64,000 bases of DNA from Weeksellaceae bacterium (GCA_949788275.1 OX460916.1:3278925-3342924), one strand, 5' to 3'; positions 17,059-27,342 are shown, counted from the first letter of the stretch. Notes: generated by a model from the sequence alone, not told the origin. Numbers and translations: made by a program.

Positions 17059-18354
17059 CTAACTTACTTTTTCAATCGCTGCAGAGAGTTGCTTCGTTAA
17101 ATTCTCTCGGGTAAAGCGATTTACAGCTTCTTGATTAATCTGGCTATTGTTAGGGATGCTATTCAGCCAATGGGTGTACAATAGCTTTATATAACTTTGT
17201 ATAGCCGTTATATCTTGGTGGTTGAAGTAGGCACCAGCTGAGGTGTCGTTTAATATCTTTTCTACATCGGCATCCGCTGGTCCAACGGCTAAAATAGGAT
17301 TGGAAGTGGCCATGTATTCAAAAATTTTTCCAGGGATAATTCCACGGGAAGCATTGTTGTCAAAATTTGTTAGCAAGAGGATATTGGCCGATTGAATCGC
17401 TTGTAAAGATTCGCCATGTGAGACATAACCATGAGCAATTAATGACTCACCCAGTTGATGGTCGATGATGGTTTGCTGAACATCTTCGGCAAGACTACCA
17501 TAAAAATGAAGTTGTAGATCTTTTGCAAATTGGGGGTTTTCCTGTATAATATTCTCAAGAGCTTTCCAAATAGCCAGAGGGTTTCTTAGCATTTCTAAAC
17601 CACCGGAATACGTCATCTTAAAATGGTTCGATTTTTCCTGGGCTATTCGTGGAATAGGATCAAATCCATTGGTAATTACTTCCACGTTCTTTGCGCCTAA
17701 GGCCTTAAAGTTTTTGCCATCGGCATAGCTAGTCGCTAACACCAAATTGGCATTTTGCATAACATAACGCTCTAAGTTTTGATGGCGTTCAGCGGCCCAT
17801 TTTGTTAGTTTTAACTGACTGTGATAGCTAATCTGTGTCCACGGATCTCGGAAATCAGCAATCCATTTTAAATTGGGTAATTGACCTTTTAAGTTTAGAC
17901 CAATCAGGTGTAAACTGTGTGGGGGACCTGAAGTAACAATGGTGTCTATTCCTTCTTGTTCGATGTAGTCTTTCAGAAAAACCACAGATGGTTTAACCCA
18001 AGCAACACGTGCGTCGGGAATAAAGAAATTACCACGGATAAATACCGATAGACGTGAAAGTAAACTCTGACTTTCTTTTTTTTCGAAATGGCCACCTTTA
18101 TAAGCCTTATTTTTTGGATTAAGTTTTTCGGCCAGTTGATAAGGTTCCCATATTTTTTGGCGAATCACTTTAACTGCGGGGTTAATTTCGGTTAACAACG
18201 ACTCATCTAAAATTGGGTAGGATGGGTTTTCAGGACAATAAACATGGGGCTCATAGCCTAAATCAGGTAAGTATTTGGTGAATTTCAACCAACGCTGAAC
18301 ACCAGGACCTCCCGCAGGAGGCCAATAATAGGTGATAATAAGTATTTTTTTCAT
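17059..18354 (-). CDS. Glycosyltransferase, GT4-like
   Basis: 431 residues from the ATG at 18354, chosen because it starts MKKILIITYYWPPAGGPGVQ, the usual N-terminus; the open frame upstream overlaps the neighbouring gene. Two Rossmann-like halves are visible: an N-terminal acceptor domain (FRDPW near residue 160) and a C-terminal donor domain (TNGFDPI, then GKIFEYMATSNPILAVGP, the sugar-nucleotide region). It probably adds a sugar to a surface glycan; donor and acceptor cannot be told. It starts 7 bp after the YfhO gene stop. Confidence 0.85.
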   Translation of the reverse strand: MKKILIITYYWPPAGGPGVQRWLKFTKYLPDLGYEPHVYCPENPSYPILDESLLTEINPAVKVIRQKIWEPYQLAEKLNPKNKAYKGGHFEKKESQSLLSRLSVFIRGNFFIPDARVAWVKPSVVFLKDYIEQEGIDTIVTSGPPHSLHLIGLNLKGQLPNLKWIADFRDPWTQISYHSQLKLTKWAAERHQNLERYVMQNANLVLATSYADGKNFKALGAKNVEVITNGFDPIPRIAQEKSNHFKMTYSGGLEMLRNPLAIWKALENIIQENPQFAKDLQLHFYGSLAEDVQQTIIDHQLGESLIAHGYVSHGESLQAIQSANILLLTNFDNNASRGIIPGKIFEYMATSNPILAVGPADADVEKILNDTSAGAYFNHQDITAIQSYIKLLYTHWLNSIPNNSQINQEAVNRFTRENLTKQLSAAIEKVS

Positions 18355-18361
18355 GGGTAGC

Positions 18362-21001
18362 TTATGCGGCGTTATCCATTGATTCGTCTTTTTTATTGTT
18401 TTTGTAAAGCATAAATCCTCCTCCAGCAAAAACCAATAATAAAATTAAATTCGAGGCAATAACAATGCTATTTCCAGTCGAAATTACATCGGGCTTGTAG
18501 CTGAAGATAATGCTGTGTTTTCCTTTTGGAATCGGTAAACCACGTAAGACATAATTCGCCTTTTCTATAGGAACTTCTTTTCCATCTATCGTCGCTATCC
18601 ACCCGTGTGGATAGTAAATTTCAGAGAAAACACCGTATTGATCGGTTGTTGAATTAGATTCATAGGTGATTTTCATCGGTGAATAATCCACCAATTGAAT
18701 CGTTGCTGTCGAATCGATAGCCGAAGGATTAAACGTTTTGTCAATCACTAAGTCTTTACGCAATACAACCGTATTTTCTAAGGGCGTTGTATTTAAAGCT
18801 AATATTTCCTCATCGGCGTTGTTCGTCCATTTCACATTCGGCGTTAACCAAGCAGCTCCTAAAGCGGCTGGGTTTTTTTGAATTTGAGGTTCTTGAACCG
18901 AACCATGCACAATGTATCGTGTATTTAGCATGTTTAAGACATTAATTAAACCTTTTTCGTCTGTTATTCCAAATTCTTTCATGCGGGGATCTTGAGAGAA
19001 ATACACATCGATTAAATCTTGGTATTTTCCCAATTTAGCAGCATGGTAACCACCAATTGATGGTACGAAATAAGAAGTACCAGCCTCATTAAATGTACTT
19101 AAAACGGTATTGTAAACTCGGTAGTGCTCTTTATCATTTTTAGCTAAGTCGGCTAAACTTTTGTTCATGGGTATTTTATAAGCCAATTGAGCTACGTTGT
19201 TATTGGTACTGGCCTCTGTTTCTAATCGAACCGATAAATCGGTTGGGAAAGGGTTGTCGACAATGTATTTAGAGACAAAGTTATCACCGTTTAAATAACG
19301 GGTATTGATTTGTAAACCGTCGATTAAAGCTAATCCACCGATGGCTAAAACAACAATAGCCGATTGTTTAATATAGCGGTATTGATAAGCGATTAATAAA
19401 CCAAAAGTAAGTACCACAAAAAACAAGGTGCGTAGGGTATCGCTTTTAAATAGGGCGATACGATCGCTTATTATAGCCTCGTCCAATTGTTTCATCATGC
19501 TATCCCAGAAAGCAACTGCACCAGGATTGGCTTGTTGAACTAATCCTAAGAATTGAGTTTTTAAATAGTCATCAGATGAAGACTGAAAGGCGAAGATAGA
19601 ACCTCCGAAAAGGTAAAGAATAACCAATATGCCAATGGTTCCACCACCAGCAATAAAGAGCATTTTCTTTTTAAACTCTTCGCTTTCTTCACTTTTGAAA
19701 AAGGCATATAAACCAATAATAGCTAATAATGGCATTGTGAACTCAGCCATAACCAAGATCGAAGATACGGCTCTGAACTTGTCGTACATAGGGAAATAGT
19801 CGATGAAAATATCGCTAAACCATTGTAAGTTTTTACCCCAAGCCAATAAAATACTGAGAATGGTTGCTGCAACAAGCCATTGTTTATAGGGGGCGAATTG
19901 ACCACGAACCAAGAATAAGGCAAGGATAAATAGAAAGACAACAACTGCTCCTTGATAAGCTGGACCTGATGTACCTGGTTGTTCTCCCCAATAAGTGCTG
20001 CGCGGTTGCCCAGCAATTGCTTGAAATGCTTGTTGGTTAAATTCGTCATCACCTATCGAATAGGCCATGGATTGTAATTTCTCGTTGTAATTTTTCAGAT
20101 CTTCCTGAGGGGAAGCCGAAGAACCACCCATTAAGTTCGGAATAAAAAGATTCAAGGTCTCTAAACGCCCATAACTCCATTGAGTTATATAGTCTTTGTC
20201 AAGCCCCGTATCATTTCCTTTTAATAAGGTCATTTCGGATTTTCCACGCGTTGTTTCTTGGCTATATTCATAGGTGGCCAATAAACGATTGGCATTTAGT
20301 CCCAGAGCAATAACACAAGCGCCTACAACCAAGGCAGACGATTTTACAAAAGCGGGAATTTCTTTCTGCTTCACCGCATGAACCAATTGTACAATTCCAA
20401 ATATTAACATCACCAAGAACAAGTAGAAGGTCATCTGAATGTGATTGGCTTGTAATTGAAGTCCCATAAAAAGCGTTGTCAATAAAAAGCCTGGAATGTA
20501 TTTCTTTCGGTACAGCAACAATATTCCGGCAACCAAAGGTGCAAAGTAAGCAATGGTATGTACTTTGGCATTATGGCCTGCGGAAATAAGGATAAAATAA
20601 TAGGCTCCCACAGCAAAAAAGATGGCACCTGTTAGGGCGTATTTCCAATTTTTAAACAGGGTGTAACCTAAGATAAAAAAACCAGTGAATAATAAAAAGA
20701 TATAATCGGCAGGGCGGGGTAGGAAGCGAATGAATCGATCGATCGATTTAATCCCATCAAAGTCGTATTGCGCTCCTGTCTGATAGGTTGGCATACCACC
20801 AAACATGGCATCAGACCAATAGACGTGTTCACCTGTTTTGTCCTGATACGTTAACATTTCTTGTGCACCGCCGCGGTAATTAATAATATCGGGTTGAATC
20901 ACCGATTTACCTGAAAGCACAGGGGCACAGTAAAAAATCGCTATGGCTGCAAAGAGCAATAACGAGCCAAGAACGTAGAGTAAATTCTTATTATTTTTCA
21001 T
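18362..21001 (-). CDS. YfhO-family polytopic membrane protein
   Basis: 879 residues with about a dozen hydrophobic segments in the first 570 and near the C-terminus, and a large soluble domain between (about 580-830). The sequence IYYPHGWIATIDGKEVPIEKANYVLRGLPIPKGKH is typical of YfhO proteins, which are GT-C-fold membrane proteins tied to surface or teichoic-acid glycosylation in Firmicutes. The next gene is a glycosyltransferase 7 bp away, which supports a role in envelope glycan synthesis. Confidence 0.85.
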   Translation of the reverse strand: MKNNKNLLYVLGSLLLFAAIAIFYCAPVLSGKSVIQPDIINYRGGAQEMLTYQDKTGEHVYWSDAMFGGMPTYQTGAQYDFDGIKSIDRFIRFLPRPADYIFLLFTGFFILGYTLFKNWKYALTGAIFFAVGAYYFILISAGHNAKVHTIAYFAPLVAGILLLYRKKYIPGFLLTTLFMGLQLQANHIQMTFYLFLVMLIFGIVQLVHAVKQKEIPAFVKSSALVVGACVIALGLNANRLLATYEYSQETTRGKSEMTLLKGNDTGLDKDYITQWSYGRLETLNLFIPNLMGGSSASPQEDLKNYNEKLQSMAYSIGDDEFNQQAFQAIAGQPRSTYWGEQPGTSGPAYQGAVVVFLFILALFLVRGQFAPYKQWLVAATILSILLAWGKNLQWFSDIFIDYFPMYDKFRAVSSILVMAEFTMPLLAIIGLYAFFKSEESEEFKKKMLFIAGGGTIGILVILYLFGGSIFAFQSSSDDYLKTQFLGLVQQANPGAVAFWDSMMKQLDEAIISDRIALFKSDTLRTLFFVVLTFGLLIAYQYRYIKQSAIVVLAIGGLALIDGLQINTRYLNGDNFVSKYIVDNPFPTDLSVRLETEASTNNNVAQLAYKIPMNKSLADLAKNDKEHYRVYNTVLSTFNEAGTSYFVPSIGGYHAAKLGKYQDLIDVYFSQDPRMKEFGITDEKGLINVLNMLNTRYIVHGSVQEPQIQKNPAALGAAWLTPNVKWTNNADEEILALNTTPLENTVVLRKDLVIDKTFNPSAIDSTATIQLVDYSPMKITYESNSTTDQYGVFSEIYYPHGWIATIDGKEVPIEKANYVLRGLPIPKGKHSIIFSYKPDVISTGNSIVIASNLILLLVFAGGGFMLYKNNKKDESMDNAA

Positions 21002-21002
21002 T

Positions 21003-21248
21003 CTATTTTTTATCTATAATTTCATAGTCCACGGTTTCGGCCTCAATATTAAATTTTGGTGGACTAACCGACGGACTTTCTGCTTGTGTGTTCTTCTGTT
21101 GATTCGTATTTCCAAACGGGTTTTGTGCATCCCGCTGCTGGTTGATCGCATCTTTGAACACTTTTCGGAACATAAAAATTTTTCGTATAAATCGGAAGAC
21201 AAATAAGAAAATAATGCTCAATAAAATAATCCAAATTATTGTTTTCAT
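21003..21248 (-). CDS. Small single-TM protein, DUF4834-like
   Basis: 81 residues: one N-terminal membrane segment (about 3-20; TIIWIILLSIIFLFVFRFI), a basic stretch, and a hydrophilic tail with NPFGNTNQQK and a closing VDYEIIDKK. The layout fits DUF4834, a small flavobacterial family of unknown function. It ends 1 bp before the YfhO start, so the two are probably cotranscribed. Confidence 0.65.
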   Translation of the reverse strand: MKTIIWIILLSIIFLFVFRFIRKIFMFRKVFKDAINQQRDAQNPFGNTNQQKNTQAESPSVSPPKFNIEAETVDYEIIDKK

Positions 21249-21250
21249 GC

Positions 21251-22330
21251 TTAATTTACGTTTGTTGTCGTTGTTACGGTTTCTGTCATAGTTTGTTTTT
21301 GACCTTGTCCTTCAACGGTTCTTTTTAAAGTTTCTTTTTTGGTTAAGCTGACTTTATTAATCCATCCCGATTCGGTATCTAAAATAATAGACCCATTGAC
21401 ATCCGCATTGGCATTGGCCGACATTTTAACCTCTTGTTGAGATTCAGATCCACTTACTTTTTGTACCCCTTTCACCGTAATGGTTGTTTTGGTAGGCTCA
21501 ACACTACTTAGCGTTCTCGTCATGGTAATATTTCCTTTCATAGGCCCTTCGTTGATGTTTTGAGAATCAGACCATGATTCTTTCAACTTCAGGTTTTTGT
21601 TCGGGTAAATATTCATGGTTTCCTCAAATTGGGCTGCCAAGACATCTTTGCTCAACGAGTTTTTAATCACTTCACCAAGCATTTTTTGCTCCTCTGCATT
21701 CAATTGTTGTTTCACAGAATTTTCAATCGTCTTACGAATCGGTTCTAAACCTTCTACCGCGATTACTTTCCCTTTCTGATCAATTTTCATGGTATATGAT
21801 TTTCCAATCATCGCTTTATAGATCGACCAAGAAACGGCAATACTTTTATCGGTCGGTTTAGCCGAGTTGGTATCGTATGAAATCGATTTTCCATCTGGAC
21901 CAGTCATTTTTTCACTATAATGTTTCGAGTTAACTTCTAAGGTATAGATGCCGTTTTGAACATCTTTGACCGTATACTCAATCGATTTTTTACTCGAGTT
22001 CGACATTTTCATGGTCTCCTTTCCATCACTCGCCGTATGCGTCGATTGAATTGCCATGGTTAAAGGATAGGTTTTACCCTTTTCTAAATTATATTTAAAC
22101 GCGTATTGATCATCGGTTGCTTTGTAAACTGCCAATGGTTTTTCAACCGTAACAGCAGCAGGTGTAGTAACAGAATCCGTTGAGGTTATTTTGGCAATTG
22201 TATCCCCCGTTTCGTTGACAACCAATTCTTGTCCAGCTTCATTTTTTCCAACAACAGTGTCAGTTTTCTTTTCGTTCTTACAGGCAACAAAAGTACTGAT
22301 GGCTGCAATGGCTAATAATATCTTCTTCAT
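21251..22330 (-). CDS. Lipoprotein, DUF6263-like
   Basis: 359 residues with a lipoprotein signal (MKKILLAIAAISTFVAC; Cys17 is the likely lipidated residue). The rest is a soluble, threonine-rich beta protein with ITMTRTLSSVEPTKTTITVKG-type strands and an ending of alternating Thr (TETVTTTTNVN). It resembles DUF6263 proteins. Function unknown; probably anchored in the outer or inner membrane. It is the first gene of a run on - that includes the small DUF4834-like gene 2 bp away. Confidence 0.7.
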   Translation of the reverse strand: MKKILLAIAAISTFVACKNEKKTDTVVGKNEAGQELVVNETGDTIAKITSTDSVTTPAAVTVEKPLAVYKATDDQYAFKYNLEKGKTYPLTMAIQSTHTASDGKETMKMSNSSKKSIEYTVKDVQNGIYTLEVNSKHYSEKMTGPDGKSISYDTNSAKPTDKSIAVSWSIYKAMIGKSYTMKIDQKGKVIAVEGLEPIRKTIENSVKQQLNAEEQKMLGEVIKNSLSKDVLAAQFEETMNIYPNKNLKLKESWSDSQNINEGPMKGNITMTRTLSSVEPTKTTITVKGVQKVSGSESQQEVKMSANANADVNGSIILDTESGWINKVSLTKKETLKRTVEGQGQKQTMTETVTTTTNVN

Positions 22331-22670
22331 AAATTGTTTTCTTTGGATGTTGTTGATACCAAAATCAATCCAAAAATAAGGATTTTAGATGGTATTTTTA
22401 CGATTGATTCAAAAGTATTGATAATTAAACCTTCCACGTTTCATATTTTTTTTGAACCCATGACATCTGGCTATAAAATTAAGAAACTGCCTTATTTATA
22501 AGGCAGTTTCTTAAAAAGTATTTTGATAAAATACAGATTATTTACACCTTTATAAATAACGGACACTAAAATTCAATGAGTTATCATTATAGGGGCCAAA
22601 TAGGGTATTAAATTAGAAGTCGTATTTGTTAAATTATACACGAAAAATAAACTTTTTATCAGTTATTACG
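22331..22670. other. Intergenic region between the DUF6263-like and RhuM genes
   Basis: 340 bp with no gene. The only clear structure is the perfect hairpin at 22479-22514. The remainder is AT-rich. Confidence 0.5.
22479..22514 (-). terminator. Perfect 16-bp hairpin, probable terminator after the RhuM gene
   Basis: The arms 22479-22494 and 22499-22514 are exact complements around TTTA. Read on the minus strand it lies about 157 bp after the stop of the gene at 22671 and is followed by TTAATTTTATAG. It is far from the stop for a terminator, so it may have served a gene now lost. Confidence 0.5.
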
Positions 22671-23651
22671 CTACTTATTTCTGTTTAAAACACTGATAAC
22701 CAGTTTTTTTGTGATCTCCATTTCATCTGGTTTACTCGTAGCGATGAACAATGTTAAACTTGCTAAGGTATCATTGCTAATAATCAGTTCATTGTGTGTA
22801 TTGTATAGTATTTTATTGGTTTTCAAAAATTTTAGAAAACATGCTGCTGCAATTCTTTTATTGCCATCTACGAAAGAATGATTTTTCACTATGAGATACA
22901 AAAGCATTGTGGCTTTTTCTTCCAAGGTTGGATAAAAATCGATTTCTCCAAACCCTTTTGCTATTTGAGCGATGGAACTCTGAAAATTTTGATCCTTTTC
23001 TTTTCCAAATACCTGCGAATCAAAATCAACAATCATTTGATTAATGAGTTTCTGATAATCTTCTCTGGTAGGATAAAGTGCTTGTTTTTTAGTTAAACCT
23101 TTAGAATCCAATTTTTCGTGATCATAATCATCCAATAATTGTAGTCCTTTAGAGAAAATCGACAGCCATTCATTTTCCTCTGTTTTCACTTCAATGGCTC
23201 TACTTAAGATTTGAATTCCATTTTTTAAGAATTGAACTTCTTGTTCTTTTTGGGCTAATCTTTTTTCATTTACGACGTAACCTCTGACTAAATATTCTTT
23301 TAGAATGCTATTTGCCCAGATTCGAAATTGTGTTCCTTGTTTGGATTTTACTCTGTAGCCAACTGAAATTATCACATCCAAATTATAATATTTAACATCT
23401 CTAGACTGGTTTTTTCCTTTAATAGCACCATGTTGAGTGGTGTGTCGGAAATCCCGACATACCTCTTCTTTTACAAGTTCGCCTTCAGTAAACACATTAT
23501 TTATATGTTCAGTAATGGTAGTTCTTCCTTTTCTAAACAATTCTGCCATTTGTGCTTGCGTAAGCCAAACCGTATCCTGCTCAAATTGTACATTTATTTG
23601 AGTAGAACCATCATTGGCTCTATAAATTTCAATTTGGTTTTTAAATTTCAT
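22671..23651 (-). CDS. RhuM-family protein with a Fic/Doc domain
   Basis: 326 residues. The N-terminal part (about 1-130) is the RhuM/KilA-like DNA-associated region (FEQDTVWLTQAQMAELF, then YNLDVIISVGYRVKSKQGTQ). The C-terminal part carries the Fic signature HSFVDGNKR at 258-266, with the catalytic His258 and the Asn-Lys-Arg residues present. Fic domains usually transfer AMP or similar groups to proteins. No antitoxin gene sits next to it and no other phage or island genes surround it. Role unknown; RhuM was named as a Salmonella virulence-associated protein. Confidence 0.85.
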   Translation of the reverse strand: MKFKNQIEIYRANDGSTQINVQFEQDTVWLTQAQMAELFRKGRTTITEHINNVFTEGELVKEEVCRDFRHTTQHGAIKGKNQSRDVKYYNLDVIISVGYRVKSKQGTQFRIWANSILKEYLVRGYVVNEKRLAQKEQEVQFLKNGIQILSRAIEVKTEENEWLSIFSKGLQLLDDYDHEKLDSKGLTKKQALYPTREDYQKLINQMIVDFDSQVFGKEKDQNFQSSIAQIAKGFGEIDFYPTLEEKATMLLYLIVKNHSFVDGNKRIAAACFLKFLKTNKILYNTHNELIISNDTLASLTLFIATSKPDEMEITKKLVISVLNRNK

Positions 23652-23823
23652 AAATTAGTTTTACGTATAAGTATATGAAAAAGAATGTATTATATCAATA
23701 TTAAGTTTCTTCTATCTTGGCAATAAGCACGCTGGGCTATAATCAAGGCCATGTTTTATACGGTTTTTCTTAGATACTTCTTTCTGTCGATAAGTGTAAT
23801 ATAGGTGGGTACTACATCAAAAA

Positions 23824-23860
23824 AAAAATCGCTGTAAACATTATGTTTACAGCGATTTAC
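23824..23860 (-). terminator. dnaK terminator
   Basis: A perfect 15-bp stem (23826-23840 with 23844-23858) with loop TTA; on the minus strand it is followed by a run of T (the eight A at 23821-23828 on +). It starts about 40 bp after the dnaK stop. Confidence 0.85.
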
Positions 23861-23900
23861 TAATTTATTTCAATCGATACTAATCGACGATAAATGCTAA

Positions 23901-25799
23901 TTATTTTACTTCTTCAAAATCTACATCTTGTACATCATCAGATGAATCTGCTGTTGCATTCGCGTTTGGTTGAGCACCACCTTGTTGTTGGTTTTCATTC
24001 ATCGCTGCATAAATTTCTTCAGAAGCAGCATTCCAAGCTGTATTTAATTTTTCCATTGAAGCATCAATAGCTGCGATGTCTTCTGCAGCATGCGCTGTTT
24101 TAACTTCGGCTAAAGCCTCTTCAATAGGTTGTTTTTTATCTGCTGGAATCTTATCTCCGTATTCTGATAATTGCTTATCCGTTTGGAAAATTAAAGCATC
24201 AGCCGCGTTTATTTTTTCAATTCTTTCTTTGGCTTCAGCATCTTTCGACGCGTTTTGTTCTGCTTCTTTTTTCATTCTTTCAATATCCGCATCGCTTAGT
24301 CCAGAAGAAGCCTCAATCTTAATCGATTGCTCTTTTCCTGTTCCTTTATCTTTTGCCGATACACTTAAGATACCATTGGCATCAATATCAAAAGTTACTT
24401 CAATTTGTGGAACACCACGTTGTGCTGGTGGAATATCCACTAAGTCAAAACGTCCAATTTCTTTATTATCATTAAATAAAGTACGTTCACCTTGACCAAT
24501 TCTTAACGTTACGGCCGGTTGGTTATCAACAGCTGTTGAGAACGTTTCCGATTTTTTAGTTGGAATTGTTGTGTTGGCTTCAATCAATTTTGTAAACACA
24601 CCACCTAAAGTTTCAATACCTAAAGAAAGTGGTGTAACGTCTAATAATAAAACGTCTTTTACATCACCTGTTAAAACTCCACCTTGAATAGCAGCTCCTA
24701 AAGCAACTACTTCATCAGGGTTAACTCCTTTCGATGGTTTTTTACCGAAGAATTTTTCAACTTCTTCTTGAATTTTAGGGATACGAGTCGATCCACCAAC
24801 TAAGATAACTTCGTCGATATCACTAATTGATAATCCAGCATCGTTTAACGCTTTTTTACAAGGCTCCATAGAACGACGTACTAAATCTTCCGTTAATTGG
24901 TCAAATTTAGCTTGCGTTAAGGTTTGCACCAAGTGTTTTGGTCCTGTTTCGTTTGCCGTGATGTATGGTAAGTTAATTTCCGTTTGAGAAGAAGAAGACA
25001 ATTCAATTTTTGCTTTCTCTGCTGCTTCACGTAAACGTTGTAAGGCCATTGCATCTTTCTTTAAATCAACATTTTCAGCTGCTTTAAATTCGTCTGCTAA
25101 CCAGTTAATGATCGCATCATCAAAATCATCCCCACCTAAATGAGTATCTCCGTTTGTTGCTAACACTTCAAAAACACCGTCTCCTAATTCTAAGATTGAG
25201 ATATCAAAAGTACCTCCACCTAAATCGTAAACAGCAATTTTCTGGTCAGAATTTGCTTTGTCTAATCCATAAGCTAAAGCTGCTGCTGTAGGCTCATTGA
25301 TAATACGCTCAACTTTTAATCCTGCAATCTCTCCAGCTTCTTTCGTCGCCTGACGTTGTGCATCGTTAAAGTAAGCAGGTACCGTTACAACCGCTCTTGT
25401 AACTTCATGACCTAAGTAATCTTCAGCTGTTTTCTTCATTTTCTGAAGTGTCATTGCCGAGATTTCTTGTGGCGTATAAAGACGTCCATCAATATCAACA
25501 CGCGGTGTGTCGTTATCTCCTTTTACAACTTTATAAGGTACACGACCAATTTCGTTTGCATCGTTGTTAAACTTGGTTCCCATAAAACGTTTTATAGAAT
25601 AAATCGTGTTATGAGGATTCGTTACGGCTTGACGCTTTGCCGAGTCTCCTACTTTTCTTTCTCCGCCTTCTACGAATGCTACGATAGATGGTGTAGTTCT
25701 TTTTCCTTCTGCATTAGGAATAACAACTGGTTCGCTTCCTTCCATTACAGCAACACAAGAATTTGTTGTTCCTAAGTCGATTCCGATTATTTTGCTCAT
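23901..25799 (-). CDS. dnaK: Molecular chaperone DnaK (Hsp70)
   Basis: ATP-dependent chaperone for protein folding in the cytoplasm. 632 residues: ATPase domain (1-380) with [31 protein letters not shown] and [13 protein letters not shown]; the [19 protein letters not shown] linker; a substrate-binding domain and a helical lid; and a C-terminus ending [11 protein letters not shown]. No dnaJ or grpE lies next to it, which is common in this phylum. The 244-bp upstream gap shows no CIRCE repeat. Confidence 0.98.
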   Translation of the reverse strand: MSKIIGIDLGTTNSCVAVMEGSEPVVIPNAEGKRTTPSIVAFVEGGERKVGDSAKRQAVTNPHNTIYSIKRFMGTKFNNDANEIGRVPYKVVKGDNDTPRVDIDGRLYTPQEISAMTLQKMKKTAEDYLGHEVTRAVVTVPAYFNDAQRQATKEAGEIAGLKVERIINEPTAAALAYGLDKANSDQKIAVYDLGGGTFDISILELGDGVFEVLATNGDTHLGGDDFDDAIINWLADEFKAAENVDLKKDAMALQRLREAAEKAKIELSSSSQTEINLPYITANETGPKHLVQTLTQAKFDQLTEDLVRRSMEPCKKALNDAGLSISDIDEVILVGGSTRIPKIQEEVEKFFGKKPSKGVNPDEVVALGAAIQGGVLTGDVKDVLLLDVTPLSLGIETLGGVFTKLIEANTTIPTKKSETFSTAVDNQPAVTLRIGQGERTLFNDNKEIGRFDLVDIPPAQRGVPQIEVTFDIDANGILSVSAKDKGTGKEQSIKIEASSGLSDADIERMKKEAEQNASKDAEAKERIEKINAADALIFQTDKQLSEYGDKIPADKKQPIEEALAEVKTAHAAEDIAAIDASMEKLNTAWNAASEEIYAAMNENQQQGGAQPNANATADSSDDVQDVDFEEVK

Positions 25800-26043
25800 A
25801 TTATATAGTAATCTGTTATGTTATAATTATAGTTCTCTACTCTTTCGTGTATCATTGGATACAACTCACTGTAGACAATCTTTGTGCCAACCAAATTTCT
25901 ATGCCATTAAATAATTCATAAAATGTCAGGTTGTCAGTTTCTTAAATAAAACACCCCTTAAACAAGACATTTTATCAACGTGTTATGACAATTATTTTTA
26001 TATAGTACATGGTAATTGACAGAAAATGGTGCATTTCTTGGGA

Positions 26044-26910
26044 TTAACCCACTTTAGAGCCGTTTTCAACCTTTTTACCAGGATGCAATAGAATAACATC
26101 CTCGTTTTTCCCATAGACCCCCATCACTAAGCACTCACTCATAAACGTCGCAATCTGTTTTTTCGGAAAATTGACAACCGCCATTATTTGCTGACCAATA
26201 AGTTCCTCTTTGGTGTACAAAGCCGTTATCTGTGCCGAACTCTTTTTTATGCCCAACCCACCAAAGTCAATGGTTAATTGATAGGCAGGCTTTCTAACTT
26301 CAGGAAAGTCCTCCACCGTTAGAATGGTTCCAATACGGATCTCTATTTTTTCAAAATCCTTCCAAGAAATTTCATTTTGTTCTTTTTCTTCCATGGTATT
26401 TAATGTTTCTAAGATTCGTGTTAGATGGTTGTATTCCGACTTGTATTTTTGTTGCAAATCAGATCCTTCGCCCATGCGTAGGTAGTAGCCCATTGCTTTA
26501 TGGGCAAATTGCTTCACATAAAAATCCTTTAGTGGAGGCACTTTCGGGTAACAATTATGCACAATCATTTCATAATACGCTTGCCATTCTCGCTCTTCCT
26601 TATTGGTTATTGGGTTTTTGCGCATGCGTTGTTCCACATGCATCATTTCGTGCATCAACATATTCACCACCAAGTCCCATTCGAAATTCAAAATGTTTTT
26701 GGGAATATGAATGGCAATACCAGTCGCTTTACCACCCTCAGCAGTTAACAACAAGCCTGTAGGATTAAGCTCTTCCCGAAATTGAAAACCCACAAACCCC
26801 TCTTGTTCTAACTCATAAAAAGCTAAAATTTCCGAAAGCCCTTCCAGAACACGGCCAGCTTCTCGGTGTTTAATAATCGATTCTTTAAGGGCATCCAGTT
26901 TCATGCGCAA
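26044..26910 (-). CDS. Fusion of an HEMMH metalloprotease-like domain and a CsaA-type tRNA-binding domain
   Basis: 288 residues. The N-terminal part (about 1-170) contains HEMMH at 87-91, a zinc-site HExxH, and Glu108 in EREWQAYYE, a possible third ligand. The C-terminal part (about 180-288) is the CsaA/EMAP-II OB-fold (WKDFEKIEIRIGTILTVEDF, then VVNFPKKQIATFMSECLVMG). CsaA is normally a free protein of about 110 residues that binds tRNA or acts as a chaperone. The frame runs through the join without a stop; an internal Met at 173 could also start a free CsaA. The combined function is unknown. Confidence 0.75.
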   Translation of the reverse strand: MRMKLDALKESIIKHREAGRVLEGLSEILAFYELEQEGFVGFQFREELNPTGLLLTAEGGKATGIAIHIPKNILNFEWDLVVNMLMHEMMHVEQRMRKNPITNKEEREWQAYYEMIVHNCYPKVPPLKDFYVKQFAHKAMGYYLRMGEGSDLQQKYKSEYNHLTRILETLNTMEEKEQNEISWKDFEKIEIRIGTILTVEDFPEVRKPAYQLTIDFGGLGIKKSSAQITALYTKEELIGQQIMAVVNFPKKQIATFMSECLVMGVYGKNEDVILLHPGKKVENGSKVG

Positions 26911-27342
26911 TTCTTATTTCATTCAAAAATAGACTAGTTTTTATAGCCCACAAAAATTATGCGCTTTCTTACGGCACATTTCTACGCATTAAAGTGGTCT
27001 GTTTATAGTATGGCGGCCGCTACGCGCCGGGCTTTCCACTCCCAATCTTTGCAACATGAAGCAATGGGCACTCATTGAAAATTGAGCTGTGTTGCAAAGG
27101 ATTTCCGCTTCAATCCCTGCCGCAAAACGCGATGTTTCATTCGGACAGTTGAATAAAATTGGTGGTAGTTACAGCTATAGAAAAATTAAAACGGCCTATT
27201 AAAACGCCGAAGAAGTGAAACGAAAAGAGGTCTATTTCGGCATTCCGTTTAATTTATTTTCTCCAATTTAAAAGCTATTATCTCCCTTCTCCAATCTAAA
27301 ATCTAATTAATAATGCTATTTTTGAGAGTAGATTATAGTTCA
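26911..27342. other. Divergent intergenic region with element copy B
   Basis: 432 bp. Holds structured element copy B at 27012-27124. The stretch 27125-27300 has no supported gene and ends in a CCAATCTAAAATCTAATTAA run like the simple repeats elsewhere. No strong promoter match is visible for either flanking gene. Confidence 0.5.
27012..27124 (+). repeat. Dispersed structured element, copy B
   Basis: Outer helix GCGGC (27013-27017) with GCCGC (27119-27123), CGC-TAC-GCG hairpin, constant CCGGGCTTTCC, inner helix CTTTGCAAC with GTTGCAAAG, and the ending ATCCCTGCCGCA. The variable loop is unlike that of copies D and E. Unlike copies A, D and E there is no long perfect hairpin after it, and it lies between divergent gene starts. 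Confidence 0.7.

Noticed and set aside
22671..23651. Prophage or island remnant marked by the RhuM gene
   Set aside because: No integrase, phage structural gene, tRNA or direct repeat is found around it, and neighbours are core genes.
24076..24495. 139-codon open frame antisense to dnaK
   Set aside because: It lies wholly inside the conserved dnaK gene and is a shadow frame; antisense frames of this kind are usual in dnaK.
25800..26043. CIRCE or other heat-shock operator upstream of dnaK
   Set aside because: No inverted TTAGCACTC-type repeat is present, and nothing else in the 244 bp stands out.
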